A DNA stretch of 64,000 bases. It comes from DTU019 sp050949825. Lineage in GTDB: Bacteria; Bacillota; Syntrophomonadia; Syntrophomonadales; Syntrophomonadaceae. The position numbers were made by a program, and so were the translations under genes. The notes under the pieces are model-generated. The model saw nothing but the letters and a program-made list of their open reading frames with translations. It made no database searches and had not been told where the DNA came from. Positions 1 to 8,272 of the stretch are shown piece by piece. The stretch is from NCBI GenBank assembly GCA_050949825.1, contig JBMNGL010000006.1, positions 49,764-113,763 on the forward strand. Reading direction: 5' to 3'. Each line of letters begins with the position of its first letter. Position 1 is the first letter of the stretch.

Positions 1-571
1 TGCTGATATCTTCCAATCCGGAACGCCGGCCAAAATCCGCCAGGGCTTCTTCGATCTGCACCCCGTTGTCGATTTTGTTGTTGATGGCCGCGAATTCCTG
101 AATGATGTAAGTGCGGGGATCGGTGTATAAAAGCCTCAAATCATCTGCAACCTCTTTGAAGGCATTTTCCACCGATTTGCCTGCTGATAGTGAAGAGGAC
201 AATGAAGACAGAGCTTGTTTAAACTGCAGTGAAAGTTGATCCTGACGTTTGAGCAGCAGTTCCCGGCTGCGCAGTTTAGGATACCAAAAGGCCACTAAAG
301 CCACCAACAACGAAATAATAATATTCTGATAGAAAATATATCCGACCGTAAATAAGACCAGGGCCGCCAGCAGAATATACATGCATTTCTCCCGGGGTTG
401 CATGACATATACAGAATAATCAAGCAACTCGCCATCTGCAGGATCTTTAGCATCCGGGGCTCCAGAACGCCGGGGCATCTTCTCCGACTCCCGGGCTTTT
501 TTGCGGTCTGCCAGGCAGAATCCCAGTACGGTGACAAGCACGGCCACTACTGCTGCAATAAAAATTTTCAT
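1..571 (-). CDS. tadB: Tad pilus inner-membrane protein TadB (type II secretion F domain), 3' end outside window
   Basis: Reading leftward from an ATG at 571, an open frame of 190 codons runs off the window start. The product begins with a hydrophobic segment (MKIFIAAVVAVLVTVLGF). A charged linker follows, then two more hydrophobic stretches around residues 65-95 and a cytoplasmic segment reading LSSSLSAGKSVENAFKEVA. That last pattern is typical of the T2SF/TadB domain, the platform protein of Flp pilus assembly. It lies 20 bp downstream of the TadA ATPase gene on the same strand, the usual Tad order. Membrane platform role is by family knowledge; only the N-terminal part is visible. Confidence 0.8.
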   Translation of the reverse strand, partial: MKIFIAAVVAVLVTVLGFCLADRKKARESEKMPRRSGAPDAKDPADGELLDYSVYVMQPREKCMYILLAALVLFTVGYIFYQNIIISLLVALVAFWYPKLRSRELLLKRQDQLSLQFKQALSSLSSSLSAGKSVENAFKEVADDLRLLYTDPRTYIIQEFAAINNKIDNGVQIEEALADFGRRSGLEDIS

Positions 572-591
572 TACTGTAACCACCTTTAAAT

Positions 592-1836
592 CTATTGCTT
601 AAGACCCCGGTTTAAGTCCTTTATCCCTGCCATCTGAGCTTTCACCAGATTGTTAAGCAGGTTCCCGGTTGGCATCAGCCGGCCTAGCACCCGGCCCCTG
701 TCATCTTCGCCCTCTTCCACAAAACGATAGAGCGGATTCAACTGGTAGTCCCCCTTGGCCATACCGGTCAACTCGCATATCTCCATCACCCTGCGGCTGC
801 GATCACGCAGCCGGGCCAGGTGTATCATTATGTCAATTCCGGAGCAGATTTGCTGCCGAATGGCTTCCAAAGGCAGGGGAGAAGCACTTAAAACCATGGT
901 TTCCAGGCGGCTCAACATGTCCGCAATATTGTTGGCATGACCGGTGGACAGCGAGCCATCATGGCCGGTGTTCATGGCCTGGAGCATATCCAGGGCTTCG
1001 GGTCCCCTGACTTCACCGACAATGATGCGATCCGGCCTCATGCGCAGCGAAGTCTTTATCAGGTAGCGCATATTTATCTCACCCTTGTCTTCCGTATTGG
1101 CATTACGGGTTTCCATACTTACCAGGTTAGGAACGGTTTTTATCTGCAGTTCGGCCGAATCCTCAATAGTTACGATACGCTGGTCGGCAGGGATGAAATT
1201 CGATAAGGCATTGAGAAATGTGGTCTTTCCACAGCCGGTGCCGCCGCTGATAAAAATATTGTATTTAGCGGTTACCAGCATTTTAAGAAAATCTGCCGCT
1301 TCTGCAGATAAAGATCCTATATTGATTAAATCCTGAATTGTCAAAGGTTTCTCGGGGAACTTGCGAATGGTCATGGTAGGTCCTTTAAGAGCAATGGGAG
1401 GGAGCACCACATTGACACGCGACCCGTCCTGGAGCCGGGCATCAACTATGGGGGAGGATTCATTAACGATGCGGTTTACTTCTCCCACAATCTTTTGGAT
1501 GATATCCTCGAGTTTTTTGGGGCTCTCAAACTTTACGGCAATCTGTTGTATCTCACCATTTCTCTCAATGAATATCTCATCATGGCTGTTAATCATTATT
1601 TCTGTAATACTGCTGTCATCAATGAGCGGCTGCAATACATCCAAACCGCGAAAAATACTGTAAACAGACCGGACCAGTTGCTTTTTGCGGCTGGCGGTGA
1701 GGTATTGTTCAGCAGACAGATTAAATACTTCATCTTCGATAATGGCCATTAAATCTTCATCGGATATAAAGCGGCTGCTGTCCAGTCGGTTATTGACGCG
1801 CTCTTTTAGAGACGCGATTAGTTCATCGTGCCCCAC
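592..1836 (-). CDS. tadA: Tad/Flp pilus assembly ATPase TadA (CpaF family)
   Basis: Secretion ATPase of the TadA/CpaF family (414 aa), expected to power pilin assembly at the inner membrane. Visible motifs are the Walker A GGTGCGKTTFLNAL, the Asp-box-like segment IVTIEDSAELQI and the conserved DRIIVGEVRGPEALDML, followed by STGHANN. The GTG at 1836 is preferred as start: GGGGGG lies a few bases upstream, and the alternative TTG at 1887 would place 17 residues inside a repeat element (1865-2136). It is followed closely by tadB and preceded by a CpaE/TadZ gene, so this is a partial tad operon. Confidence 0.88.
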   Translation of the reverse strand: MGHDELIASLKERVNNRLDSSRFISDEDLMAIIEDEVFNLSAEQYLTASRKKQLVRSVYSIFRGLDVLQPLIDDSSITEIMINSHDEIFIERNGEIQQIAVKFESPKKLEDIIQKIVGEVNRIVNESSPIVDARLQDGSRVNVVLPPIALKGPTMTIRKFPEKPLTIQDLINIGSLSAEAADFLKMLVTAKYNIFISGGTGCGKTTFLNALSNFIPADQRIVTIEDSAELQIKTVPNLVSMETRNANTEDKGEINMRYLIKTSLRMRPDRIIVGEVRGPEALDMLQAMNTGHDGSLSTGHANNIADMLSRLETMVLSASPLPLEAIRQQICSGIDIMIHLARLRDRSRRVMEICELTGMAKGDYQLNPLYRFVEEGEDDRGRVLGRLMPTGNLLNNLVKAQMAGIKDLNRGLKQ

Positions 1837-1864
1837 TCTGGTCCCCCCCACCAAGATATATCTA

Positions 1865-2136
1865 TGATTCCACTGCAAAAACCCCAAATTACGTTGTTTG
1901 AATGTATAAATATGTAGGAGCCGTTAGACGCAGCATGGTAGCAACACCCTGCGAAGGCGAACGGCGAAAGGGGGCGAGCCCCATGGACGGGGCGAGAGGG
2001 CTATTGAACATGGATGTGAATTAGCCCGGTACCCCTTTCGCCGTGAGACAAGCTGATGGTGTTGCCCATGCGAAGTCTGGCGACGAATATTTATGCATTC
2101 AAACCTTGTGAATTATACCTTTTTGCAGTGGAATCA
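1865..2136. repeat. Long imperfect inverted-repeat element inside the tad operon
   Basis: About 272 bp bounded by TGATTCCACTGCAAAAA on the left and its complement TTTTTGCAGTGGAATCA on the right. The arms stay alignable inward for about 100 bp: TTTGAATGnATAAATA is shared, and AACGGCGAAAGGGG pairs with CCCCTTTCGCCGT. The core around 1975-2030 is GC-rich. No convincing coding frame is seen. A partial copy of the right arm occurs at 41897-41937, so this is probably a nonautonomous mobile element. It lies between cpaE and tadA and would be transcribed as a long hairpin if the operon reads through. Confidence 0.65.
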
Positions 2137-2161
2137 TCTATTATAAAGAAATCAATCTATT

Positions 2162-3259
2162 CTATCTGTTCAGGGTTTCATATAACCGGGTTGTTTCCTG
2201 GCGGAAAAATGGTACAGACACCATCTGATCCCATTTAACAATGGTTTTCCACTCCGGGACATAAGGCAGTTGCCCGGACAATTCAAATTCAAACGCCCGG
2301 GGATTGTTATAGATTTTGTCGAGACGCTTATTCAAAACAAAACGAATCCGGGGTGATAAAAGCTCACTATCGGCAGCCCATAACTGCTCCAGACCGTCCA
2401 AAAACATGCGGTTTTTCTTAAGACACTGGGCATCATCGAGCAGCACCCACAGAATAATATCGCTTTGCTGTAAAGCGGCCAGATTGCGTTCGTGGATAGA
2501 AGCCTCCAAATCAGCCACAATGACATCGTAACTGCCCATCCTGACCATTTCAGTCAGCAATTGTTTGGTTTCTGCAGCGGTCATTTCCAGCATATCCTGC
2601 ATACCACCTGCCGGCTTGAAGGTATGATACCGTCCCGTCTGCGCCGGTCTCTTCAAATTTTCCAGTTGAACCAGCAGTTGAGCAGGATTACCTTTTAAAT
2701 AGTAGAGCAACCGGGAAAAATCCCCCTCGCCCCCTTCTTCGCCAGTAATATCGATAGCAGGCAGGGATTCCATATTCAAATAAAACACGCGTTGTCCCCG
2801 GTCAGCCAGGGAAGCGGCCAGATTCAAGGCCAGGGTGGTTTTTCCACACCCGCCGGTTCCGGAATAAACTGAGAAAATTCTGGTGTTATGGCTTCCCGCC
2901 AGGGACTTCCAGGAATCTTCATTGTCTTGCAGGAATGTGGCCATGACCTGAGCCAGGATTTGGTTCAAGGCCTGGTATTTATAAATGACCAGGCAGCCTT
3001 CCTGTTCATACAGGGGTTGTTCACTTAAAAGGATAACCTCAGCCTTTTTTTTAAGGGGCCGCTGCGAAGAATACAGGTTGGCGTTAATGATAATGATATC
3101 AATGCCTTCACCCTGCTCCAGGTACTGTTCGAGAAGATCTAATCGCGAAAAAGCCTTAACCGCGATTCGCCCGGCATAGTCGGACTTGCGTATGTATCTC
3201 TGCAGCAAGTCCAAATATTGCGTATCCTGATCCACAATGGCCATGGCAACCCTTGGCAT
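2162..3259 (-). CDS. cpaE: CpaE/TadZ-like pilus localization ATPase
   Basis: The 365-residue product has an N-terminal receiver-like domain (about residues 1-110) followed by a MinD/ParA-type P-loop domain. The deviant Walker A is seen in GTGGCGKTTLALNLAAS. The receiver part reads IDIIIINANLY where a phospho-acceptor Asp would be expected, so it looks degenerate and probably non-phosphorylatable, as is common for CpaE/TadZ. Known role of the family: polar or site-specific placement of the Tad apparatus. The ATG at 3259 is chosen over a TTG at 3274; GGTGATGG precedes it. It precedes tadA on the same strand, with a repeat element between them. Confidence 0.8.
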   Translation of the reverse strand: MPRVAMAIVDQDTQYLDLLQRYIRKSDYAGRIAVKAFSRLDLLEQYLEQGEGIDIIIINANLYSSQRPLKKKAEVILLSEQPLYEQEGCLVIYKYQALNQILAQVMATFLQDNEDSWKSLAGSHNTRIFSVYSGTGGCGKTTLALNLAASLADRGQRVFYLNMESLPAIDITGEEGGEGDFSRLLYYLKGNPAQLLVQLENLKRPAQTGRYHTFKPAGGMQDMLEMTAAETKQLLTEMVRMGSYDVIVADLEASIHERNLAALQQSDIILWVLLDDAQCLKKNRMFLDGLEQLWAADSELLSPRIRFVLNKRLDKIYNNPRAFEFELSGQLPYVPEWKTIVKWDQMVSVPFFRQETTRLYETLNR

Positions 3260-3281
3260 AATTCCATCACCCAACCTTAGT

Positions 3282-3380
3282 TTAAATAATACCCATCAGT
3301 TTCAGCAGCCCGCCGGCAATAAAAACCACTGCCAATACGGCTATAAGAATCGCTATGCGTATTTCTCTGCCATTTTGCAT
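3282..3380 (-). CDS. 32-aa single-pass membrane peptide upstream of cpaE
   Basis: A short open frame from ATG 3380 to TAA 3282 encodes 32 residues beginning MQNGREIRIAILIAVLAVVF and ending in GLLKLMGII. There is a charged N-terminus and then one hydrophobic helix. A GGGGGAATG-like ribosome site lies just upstream and the frame stops 22 bp before cpaE. It is too short and lacks the Glu-Tyr motif for an Flp pilin. It could be a small membrane component or regulator of the tad operon, but the function is unknown. Confidence 0.45.
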   Translation of the reverse strand: MQNGREIRIAILIAVLAVVFIAGGLLKLMGII

Positions 3381-3539
3381 GCCACATTCCCCCAATAAAA
3401 CCGATATATAGCCAAATGTGTACACATTTAAACATCAATATAAACAATTCCTGCTGCATTTTCTGCGTTTGTTTAAATTCTTTTTATGAACTTGTCAATC
3501 TATAGTAGAATATATATGAACACCTGTGGAGAGATTTCA

Positions 3540-4226
3540 ATGAACCTGACCCGCTTTTTTATTAAGATCAAAAATGGATCGCCTTACGAAACCAATACGG
3601 ATATCTACCTGCCTGTTGGGCAATTGCTCATTGGGCGCCCCTGGGACAGCCATCAGCCCGACATCGGCTTCACCAGTGAATACATTTCGAAACGCCATGC
3701 ATTATTGTCTTGCTATGAAGGTCCCTTACAACTAACTGATCTCAACAGCAAGCACGGCACCCTGCTCAATGGAATAAAACTGGTGCCCCATCGAGCCAGC
3801 CCACTTCGCAACGGAGACACCATCAGCCTGGCCCACAATTCGGCCGTGTTTACGTTACACGAGTATTACACTACTCCACAAGAACATACCGTGGAAATCT
3901 TATCTACGAATAGAATGGATTCCCCGGATTCGGGTCTGGTCATAGATTGCACCCGCCGCGAGGTCAGATGCCAGGGAGAACTGCTCGCTTTGCACGGCAA
4001 AGAGGCGGACTTGCTGATGTTGCTGTATAAACATCGCAACCGGGCGGTCAGCTATGATGAAATCAAGAATCATATCTGGCCGGAGCGCATCTGTCCGTCA
4101 ACAACCCTGGCGGATGTTGGCAATGAGGAGATTAATGCCCTCATTTACCGGCTGCGCAAGCGGCTTAACAGCTTTAGCTGCAAGGTTATAAACATTCCTC
4201 GCTATGGTTACCGCCTTGACCTCTAG
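3540..4226 (+). CDS. FHA domain / winged-helix transcriptional regulator
   Basis: This 228-residue protein combines two domains. Residues about 10-105 form an FHA domain that should bind phosphothreonine: LIGRP, then SEYISKRHALL and LTDLNSKHGTLLNG. Residues about 130-228 form an OmpR-type winged helix: LALHGKEADLLMLLYKHRN, then INALIYRLRKRL and the end IPRYGYRLDL. The start is ATG 3540, preceded by GGAGAG; longer upstream starts lack a site. It is divergent from the tad genes and convergent with a Ser/Thr kinase gene. A likely reading is a transcription factor controlled by that kinase; this is inference. Confidence 0.82.
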   Translation: MNLTRFFIKIKNGSPYETNTDIYLPVGQLLIGRPWDSHQPDIGFTSEYISKRHALLSCYEGPLQLTDLNSKHGTLLNGIKLVPHRASPLRNGDTISLAHNSAVFTLHEYYTTPQEHTVEILSTNRMDSPDSGLVIDCTRREVRCQGELLALHGKEADLLMLLYKHRNRAVSYDEIKNHIWPERICPSTTLADVGNEEINALIYRLRKRLNSFSCKVINIPRYGYRLDL

Positions 4227-4457
4227 CCCAATCACTTACACTTTCCTTATCAATATAAGGCAAATCAGCTCTGCATAGTATGATGCCATGATGATAAAGC
4301 GATGTAATAGCAATGATATTATTGCTGCAGGTTGCAGGCCGTTTGTATTTCCAATTTGTATTTCCAATAAGGACGGCTGGTTTGGCTTTGCCGTCACCAG
4401 CCTTCTCATCCTTTCCTCCACTCCTTAATAATCCTGGATCAGGAAGGTTCTTCTGTC

Positions 4458-6707
4458 CTACTCGGCCTTATAATTGACGGTCAGCTTGTAGTCAGCATCA
4501 GAATACCCATAAGAGGTGACCCTGATCAAATAATTACCGGCAGGCAGGCGTAGACTGGTTGAATCCACATTGAGAGTATTGTTATAGGAAACAAACTCTG
4601 TTAACCGGTTATTATTGGCGTCTAAAATCTGCACCCTCCAACCGCCGGATGGCACTTGTTCATGCTGAAAATTGACCGCGATGCTCCCCGGGGTGTCGAG
4701 TTGAATCTGATAATAATCATGATCATTATCAGCCTGTATATTGCCGACGTAAGGTTGATTCAACTTGATCACCTGACTGTTTTGGATAAGGCCGTTCCAT
4801 TCCTTTTCATACCCGTCACCTTCGCTGGTATAATTCACGGTAAAAACATAGTCGAGATTGGTAAACCCGTAACTCTTTATTCTGAGCAGATAGCTGCCCT
4901 GGGGAAGGCGCAGGTGAACCGAATCGGAATTAAGGGTATTATTATAGGAAACAAAATCGGTAATAGCATTGTTCTCTCCATCTAATACCGCGATGCGCCA
5001 CCCTCCTGAACTTGATTGCTCATGTTTAAAGTTGACCTGAACCTTGCCCGGTGAAGCAAGCTCGAATTTATAATAATCTATATCGTCATCGGTTTGGATA
5101 TTGCCCGTATAAGGTTGGTTGACCTCAATATCCTGGGCCGACTGGATATTATTATTGTTTTCTTTCTCGTAATTGTTATCTTCGTTGCTGTAGTTCACCT
5201 GTAATTTATAATCAAGGTTGGAAAAGCCGTAAGGCTTGATCTGGATATAATATTCACCCGGTGATAAGCGCACATTATTGGAAGTAACATTTAAACGGTC
5301 TGCATATGACACCATTTCGCACACCCGATTGTTGGACTGATCCAGTAAAGCCACCGCCCATCCTCCACTTGGAGCTTGATCATGCTTCAGGTTAACAGCC
5401 ACCTTGCCAGCGGAATTAAGCTTAAACTTATAATAATCTATATCCCCATCAGATTGCAGGTTGCCGGTCAGCACCTTGTTAACCTGGAGAGACTGTGCTT
5501 CTTGAATGGTATTATTTGGTTCCTTTTCATATGGAGAAAAGAGCTTGTCTACCACTTCGCCTTCCAGCAGTGCATTTCCGGAAATTACCGGAAGCCCTTG
5601 GGGCAGATCTCCCTGGCCAAGGAAATGGTAGTATAGATAGCCCCCCCCTGCCAGGAGCAGAAGCAACATCAATACAACCAGTTTGCCCTTGCCTTTTTTT
5701 GCTTTTTTCCGGGTTTGCGGTGCCGCCTTAGTGCTGCCTGCAGTTGCAGCCTTACCCTTTTTCACTGTTTTTTCTTTTAATAACAGTGTTTGTGTGTCCT
5801 CGCTTGCTGCAGCAGCATTACTATTGCTGCTGCCATTCATGAGGGCCAAAAATTCCTTAATACTTTGGGGCCGATCCTCGATGTTGAATTGCACTGCCTG
5901 CATAATGGCTTTTTCAAAATCAGGATTTATGGGTCCAAACGTACCAGGAGGGGTAAAAGTGAAAGGTGTTTTGCGGGGATCCTGACCGGTGAGCAAAAAA
6001 TGCAGGGTTGCTCCCAACGCGTAAATATCAGCCCGCACATCGGTTTGCCGGTCCCCATATTGTTCGGGCGGTGCAAATCCAATAGATCCATAAGCCATGG
6101 TGTCTGCAGTCCCGCCTGCTTTAAAGTGCCGGGCAATTCCGAAATCGATCAATTTGATGTCTCCATCCACTGTCAGCATGATATTGGATGGCTTTAGATC
6201 GCGGAATATGATAGGCGGCTTGTTGGTATGAAGGTAATCCAATATGTCGCACAACTGCCGCGCCCATCGCATAACCTCGACTTCGGGAATCCGCCCCCGT
6301 TTCCGGGCTGTAGTGGCCAGATTCTCACCTTTAATAAAATCCATCACCAGGTACCAGCGATTATCCGCTGTGGAAAAAAAATCGCTGATCCGCGGCAGGT
6401 TGGGATGCTGCAGAGAACTCAACAGAGCGGCTTCTTTCTGAAAAGCAAGCACCGCTTCTTCGAGGTTGCCTTCCCCTACCGCTTTGGTGCTCATTTCTTT
6501 TACAGCCACCAGCATATTGTTTAGCCGGGTGTCATAGGCCTGATAGACAGCACCCATACCTCCCGAATCAACGGTATTGACAATTAAATAGCGATCCCCG
6601 AGAGTTTGATTGGGGCTAAGCTGTCCAGTCGCCGCCAATCTTTGACCACATTGTGTACAATAATCATTGCCCTCTGCGTTATTAGCCTCACACTTTGAGC
6701 ATATCAT
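4458..6707 (-). CDS. Membrane Ser/Thr protein kinase with zinc ribbon and three PPC domains
   Basis: The 749-residue product starts with a zinc ribbon (CSKCEANNAEGNDYCTQC). A Hanks-type kinase domain follows at about 40-300, with the glycine loop GGMGAVYQAYD, AVKEMS, the catalytic FRDLKPSNIML and the DFG segment LIDFGIARHF. A basic Ala/Lys linker leads to a transmembrane helix near 350 (VVLMLLLLLAGGGYLYY). Three tandem extracellular repeats of about 110 residues then each contain an nNTIQxAQ / DxDYYKF pattern typical of bacterial pre-peptidase C-terminal (PPC) domains. The ATG at 6707 follows GGGGGGGG. The repeats may sense or bind something outside the cell. Confidence 0.85.
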   Translation of the reverse strand: MICSKCEANNAEGNDYCTQCGQRLAATGQLSPNQTLGDRYLIVNTVDSGGMGAVYQAYDTRLNNMLVAVKEMSTKAVGEGNLEEAVLAFQKEAALLSSLQHPNLPRISDFFSTADNRWYLVMDFIKGENLATTARKRGRIPEVEVMRWARQLCDILDYLHTNKPPIIFRDLKPSNIMLTVDGDIKLIDFGIARHFKAGGTADTMAYGSIGFAPPEQYGDRQTDVRADIYALGATLHFLLTGQDPRKTPFTFTPPGTFGPINPDFEKAIMQAVQFNIEDRPQSIKEFLALMNGSSNSNAAAASEDTQTLLLKEKTVKKGKAATAGSTKAAPQTRKKAKKGKGKLVVLMLLLLLAGGGYLYYHFLGQGDLPQGLPVISGNALLEGEVVDKLFSPYEKEPNNTIQEAQSLQVNKVLTGNLQSDGDIDYYKFKLNSAGKVAVNLKHDQAPSGGWAVALLDQSNNRVCEMVSYADRLNVTSNNVRLSPGEYYIQIKPYGFSNLDYKLQVNYSNEDNNYEKENNNNIQSAQDIEVNQPYTGNIQTDDDIDYYKFELASPGKVQVNFKHEQSSSGGWRIAVLDGENNAITDFVSYNNTLNSDSVHLRLPQGSYLLRIKSYGFTNLDYVFTVNYTSEGDGYEKEWNGLIQNSQVIKLNQPYVGNIQADNDHDYYQIQLDTPGSIAVNFQHEQVPSGGWRVQILDANNNRLTEFVSYNNTLNVDSTSLRLPAGNYLIRVTSYGYSDADYKLTVNYKAE

Positions 6708-6794
6708 CGAAGCCCCCCCCATCCATCCGATTGTTTTACTATTACTTGATTATTTTGAAACCAATCCCGTCTATCAGCTTGACCAGGCACTGAT

Positions 6795-7178
6795 CTACGC
6801 AGTCCAGGCCGTATACTTCATCAAGGCTAAGCCCATATAGGCCCAAATCAGGGCTCTGATTACAGAGAATATGCTCAAATATGTAAATGGGAAGACAGCC
6901 AGAACCGCATAAGCCCAAAGGCCATAAGGCACCCATTTAATATCTTCAGATACCAGGCAGCATATGCCTCCGAATAGAAAACCGAAATATCCGACCAGAG
7001 AGAATAGATTAGCGATAAAACTGACATGAATATGTAACATGGACAAAATATCGTTTAGCAACATGAGTCCTATGCTCCCAAACAAAATGTACAATGAGTA
7101 TGGCAGCAGCACGTTAACCCAGGAAATGCTGGTCAGCCAATTGCGAAGTTCCTCAATAAGGTTAGAAAACTGTTGCAT
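6795..7178 (-). CDS. Hypothetical membrane protein (about four helices)
   Basis: The 127-residue product is mostly hydrophobic, with predicted helices around residues 20-42, 50-75, 82-100 and 105-122. It is preceded by GGTGGAGG at a good distance from ATG 7178. It shares the strand and close spacing with a zinc-ribbon gene upstream and the Ser/Thr kinase downstream, so it is probably cotranscribed with them. No family was recognised. Confidence 0.6.
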   Translation of the reverse strand: MQQFSNLIEELRNWLTSISWVNVLLPYSLYILFGSIGLMLLNDILSMLHIHVSFIANLFSLVGYFGFLFGGICCLVSEDIKWVPYGLWAYAVLAVFPFTYLSIFSVIRALIWAYMGLALMKYTAWTA

Positions 7179-7219
7179 ATTTCGACTACCTCCACCTATT
7201 ATTTGGGCAATTATTCAAC

Positions 7220-7657
7220 TCATACCTCCAGGCTTTTTCCGCACACAGGGCAGAATTTGCATCCCGGTTCAATAAGACAACCACACTCACAGTTGTTGGA
7301 AATGTTGCTTGCCGGGAATCTGTAGCCACATTTGGAACAGAATTTCGCATCCAGTTCCACCGTGTTGCCGCAAACACACTCCTTTCCTTTTCGATATTCT
7401 TCAATCTTGTGGAAAATATCATCGATTTCAAGTTGAATGGCAGTTATCTGGGAGAAGTATTCCACCAAATCCTCATGATTGTTTATACCGGTTTGTTGGG
7501 CCTGATAGACGATCCTGCCGATCTCGGTATATTTCTCATCTATTTCTTTTTGCTTCATATTAGCCTGCATTTTAAGCCTGTTGATGTCAACCGTAATTTT
7601 GGCCTGCTTGCCGGCTTCGCTCGCTCCTTGTTTGATTTTGTCAAAAATGCTGCTCAT
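7220..7657 (-). CDS. Coiled-coil protein with double zinc ribbon
   Basis: The 145-residue product begins MSSIFDKIKQGASEAGKQAK, a start typical of small zinc-ribbon proteins of Firmicutes. A helical, probably coiled-coil segment (residues about 20-90) is followed by two C-terminal zinc ribbons, CVCGN...CSKCG and CECGC...CPVCG. The ATG at 7657 has GAAAGGAGGGG in front and is clearly better than the upstream in-frame codons. The binding partner is unknown; the neighbouring kinase also carries a zinc ribbon. Confidence 0.7.
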   Translation of the reverse strand: MSSIFDKIKQGASEAGKQAKITVDINRLKMQANMKQKEIDEKYTEIGRIVYQAQQTGINNHEDLVEYFSQITAIQLEIDDIFHKIEEYRKGKECVCGNTVELDAKFCSKCGYRFPASNISNNCECGCLIEPGCKFCPVCGKSLEV

Positions 7658-7822
7658 CAAAACACCCCTCCTTTCATTATTCAGCATTATAATTTTAGAC
7701 AATGGCATAATTATTTCCGCAAAACTTGCCGTTATTAGATTATTTTCCCTCTATAGTTTATAATAACGATTTCAATAAATGAATGATTTCTTAATGATAT
7801 TTCCATAACAAAAACATAACAA

Positions 7823-7844
7823 AGCCCCCATCAAAATGAGGGCT
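7823..7844 (-). terminator. Hairpin after the LapA-like gene
   Basis: On the minus strand the sequence AGCCC...GGGCT forms a stem and is followed by TTTGTTATG. It lies about 30 bp past the stop of the lapA-like gene, consistent with an intrinsic terminator, though the T-tract is imperfect. Confidence 0.5.
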
Positions 7845-7873
7845 GACTTACCACAGTTTGTGGATTATTATTG

Positions 7874-8254
7874 CTAGGTTTCGATGCGATCGGCCGCCTC
7901 TTTTTCCAGGCGGTCCTTGTGGGCCTGCAGTTCCTGAATCTGCTTCTGCAGGGTGCTGTTGTTGTTACGCAACTCTTTAATAGTGCGGGCAATTTTAAAA
8001 TACCTGACACTGTCCAGCAGAAAGGTTATCAAGGCACCGCCCAGGGCCGTCACCAGTACCACCAGGGCCAGGGAGACCTGCGGGCTGCTCCAGGTAATAA
8101 AATGGATCTCTACCGCCGTTGGATTCTGAAAGACAAAGGTCACCATAACCGCCAGAAACAATATCGCCCCGATCAAATAAACCTGCATCTTCCCGACCCC
8201 GTTTCGTTGTTTTTTCATTTCCTTGAGCATATATTTCTTTCTTTGTGCGAACAT
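7874..8254 (-). CDS. LapA-domain (DUF1049) membrane protein
   Basis: The 126-residue product contains two hydrophobic helices (about 23-42 and 60-80) with VFQNPTAVEIHF between them, the hallmark of LapA/DUF1049 proteins. A Glu/Lys-rich coiled-coil C-terminus follows. In Gram-negative bacteria LapA helps lipopolysaccharide assembly; in Firmicutes the role is unclear. It lies downstream of a cation efflux gene on the same strand. The exact start is uncertain because several ATGs are in frame (8254, 8230, 8218). Confidence 0.7.
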   Translation of the reverse strand: MFAQRKKYMLKEMKKQRNGVGKMQVYLIGAILFLAVMVTFVFQNPTAVEIHFITWSSPQVSLALVVLVTALGGALITFLLDSVRYFKIARTIKELRNNNSTLQKQIQELQAHKDRLEKEAADRIET

Positions 8255-8272
8255 TTCCTGCCTGTCTGCTCC

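Noticed and set aside
1960..2060. Possible group II intron or riboswitch in the core of the inverted-repeat element
   Set aside because: No domain V-like hairpin or known aptamer core could be recognised; the arms alone explain the structure.
4236..4421. 61-codon frame between the FHA regulator and the kinase
   Set aside because: No ribosome site and no recognisable features; the region is more likely the shared 3' end of convergent genes.
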